This document shows, piece after piece, positions 36,012 to 36,632 of a stretch of DNA of 36,632 bases (within the stretch, counting starts at the first letter, position 1; each line of letters starts with the position of its first letter). The position numbers and the translations under genes were made by a program. The DNA is from an uncultured Lachnospiraceae bacterium (GTDB taxonomy: Bacteria; Bacillota; Clostridia; Lachnospirales; Lachnospiraceae). The notes below the pieces were generated by a model that was given only the letters and a program-made list of their open reading frames with translations, was not told where the DNA came from and searched no databases. The DNA is taken from positions 1 through 36,632 of the forward strand of contig CACYMJ010000022.1 of the NCBI GenBank assembly GCA_902775485.1, written 5' to 3'.

Positions 36012-36413
36012 CTATGCCTCCTCCTTTTTCGTGGACTTATCGTCTCTTTTTTCTATTACATTACTGGCAGCTACCATGCCTGCCCATATAAGAGTCACAA
36101 GCACAGCCATTCCGACTCCGGCGGTTCCCATTTCCGCCAGCATATCCGCAGTCTCACCGTTCTGCACTGCAGTCAGGAACGGGAATACCGGTATAACCTC
36201 TCCATGCCAGATATGTTCAAATGCAAGCAGTGCACTGCCGCCCCAGAGCATTTTGTTGAGCCATCCGATCTTTTCGGACAGTTTTACCTTCGGGCAGACA
36301 CTTTCACTGTTTTCGTTGTGAGTGACCGCATCCTTACTCTCACGCGTCTTAACAACCTTTTCTACAACAGTTGTTACGATAGCTTCAGTTGTCGGAACCA
36401 AAAAACACGCCAT
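36012..36413 (-). CDS. Small membrane protein of unknown function, partner of the next gene
   Basis: 133 residues. An N-terminal segment (CFLVPTTEAIVTTVVEKVV) is amphipathic, followed by a charged linker (about 22-45). Two membrane stretches: LNKMLWGGSALLAFEHIWHG (about 52-71) and GTAGVGMAVLVTLIWAGMVAA (about 95-116). The tail KRDDKSTKKEEA is charged. Conserved-looking features are W/H in EHIWHGEV and the PFLTAV block. The ATG has an excellent GGAGGTGTAAT site. It lies 30 bases after the thioredoxin stop, so I infer co-transcription. No domain recognised. Confidence 0.8.
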   Translation of the reverse strand: MACFLVPTTEAIVTTVVEKVVKTRESKDAVTHNENSESVCPKVKLSEKIGWLNKMLWGGSALLAFEHIWHGEVIPVFPFLTAVQNGETADMLAEMGTAGVGMAVLVTLIWAGMVAASNVIEKRDDKSTKKEEA

Positions 36414-36443
36414 ATTACACCTCCAATGATTAATGTCTACAGA

Positions 36444-36632
36444 TCACTCCCCGATAAGCTCGAGAAGTTTCTCCCTTGTCTGCACGCCGAGTGCGCTTCC
36501 GGCCTCAGCACCGTTTTTGAAGATCTTTATTGTCGGAATGCTCATGATGTTAAATCTGCCGGCAAGTTCCTCTTCTTCATCAACGTTGACCTTGCCGACT
36601 ACATATTTGCCGTCGAACTCCTCGGCAAACTT
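36444..36632 (-). CDS. trxA: Thioredoxin, partial (5' end off window)
   Basis: The 62 C-terminal residues of a thioredoxin, a small disulfide reductase of the cytosol. Visible: KYVVGKVNVDEEEELAGRF (the beta3-alpha2 area), then the cis-proline motif SIPTIKIFKNG, and the final helix REKLLELIGE. The catalytic CGPC lies beyond base 36632. It is followed 30 bases on by the two membrane protein genes, and this operon ends at 35663. Identity as a thioredoxin fold is secure; the exact paralog name is less so. Confidence 0.9.
   Translation of the reverse strand, partial: KFAEEFDGKYVVGKVNVDEEEELAGRFNIMSIPTIKIFKNGAEAGSALGVQTREKLLELIGE

Noticed and set aside
1-36632. Mobile element, prophage, toxin-antitoxin or defence island
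   Set aside because: No transposase, integrase, tRNA-linked repeat or known defence domain was found; composition and spacing look uniform.

Overview
The window looks like chromosome of an anaerobic Firmicute of the class Clostridia, most likely a Lachnospiraceae (Butyrivibrio/Roseburia-like). This is inferred from a homodimeric GlyRS, AsnA-type asparagine synthetase, a clostridial-type AlaRS with a Cys-rich insert, PPDK, a DUF4349 lipoprotein, a DUF6472-type mini-protein, a CmpB-like membrane protein, a GH9 glucanase lipoprotein and strong AGGAGG-type ribosome binding sites. Base composition is mid-range (roughly mid-40s % GC by eye) and looks even throughout. I saw no tRNA, rRNA, transposase, integrase, phage gene or CRISPR array. 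Coding density is very high: the largest gap between genes is about 190 bases, and nearly every gene is on the minus strand in tightly packed or overlapping operons. Coordinates below follow the plus strand, so minus-strand operons read from high to low numbers. LAYOUT. (1) 1-2082: metallophosphoesterase, scpA, scpB (the scpB 3' part is off the left edge); chromosome segregation. (2) 2109-2412: rpsU (ribosomal S21) as its own unit, with a near-consensus promoter and a clear intrinsic terminator. (3) 2421-12019: a minus-strand string of galE, a two-gene ABC exporter, a DUF6472 mini-protein, biotin ligase, an orphan HPt protein, asnA and alaS. (4) 12079-14807: ppdK (pyruvate phosphate dikinase) with its own likely promoter and a strong hairpin just after the stop. 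(5) 14822-23459: pseudo-rhomboid membrane protein, M16C metallopeptidase, DUF4349 lipoprotein, era, recO, a small lipoprotein and glyS; a housekeeping operon driven by a promoter near 23431-23459. (6) 23526-27821: the only plus-strand gene, a 1410-residue fusion of two BcrA/HgdC-type activase ATPases to a 2-hydroxyacyl-CoA dehydratase-like C-terminal region, with a textbook sigma-A promoter. (7) 27828-35653: larB, larC, a GH9 lipoprotein glucanase, miaA, a CmpB-like membrane protein, and a 7TM-PAS-like protein with a receiver domain that lacks its phospho-acceptor aspartate; neighbouring genes overlap or abut. (8) 35663-36632: thioredoxin (5' part off the right edge) followed by two small unknown membrane proteins and an intrinsic terminator. 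HOW THEY FIT. Most of the content is core: translation (alaS, glyS, rpsU, miaA, era), repair (recO), segregation (scpAB), central carbon (ppdK, galE) and cofactor attachment (birA). The less ordinary material is the giant activase fusion, the degenerate receiver protein, the GH9 enzyme embedded in a nickel-pincer-cofactor/tRNA-modification operon, the pseudo-rhomboid with a Cys/His-rich tail, the asymmetric ABC exporter pair and the thioredoxin-linked membrane protein pair. I did not find one clearly new multi-gene defence or mobile system; these are the best leads.
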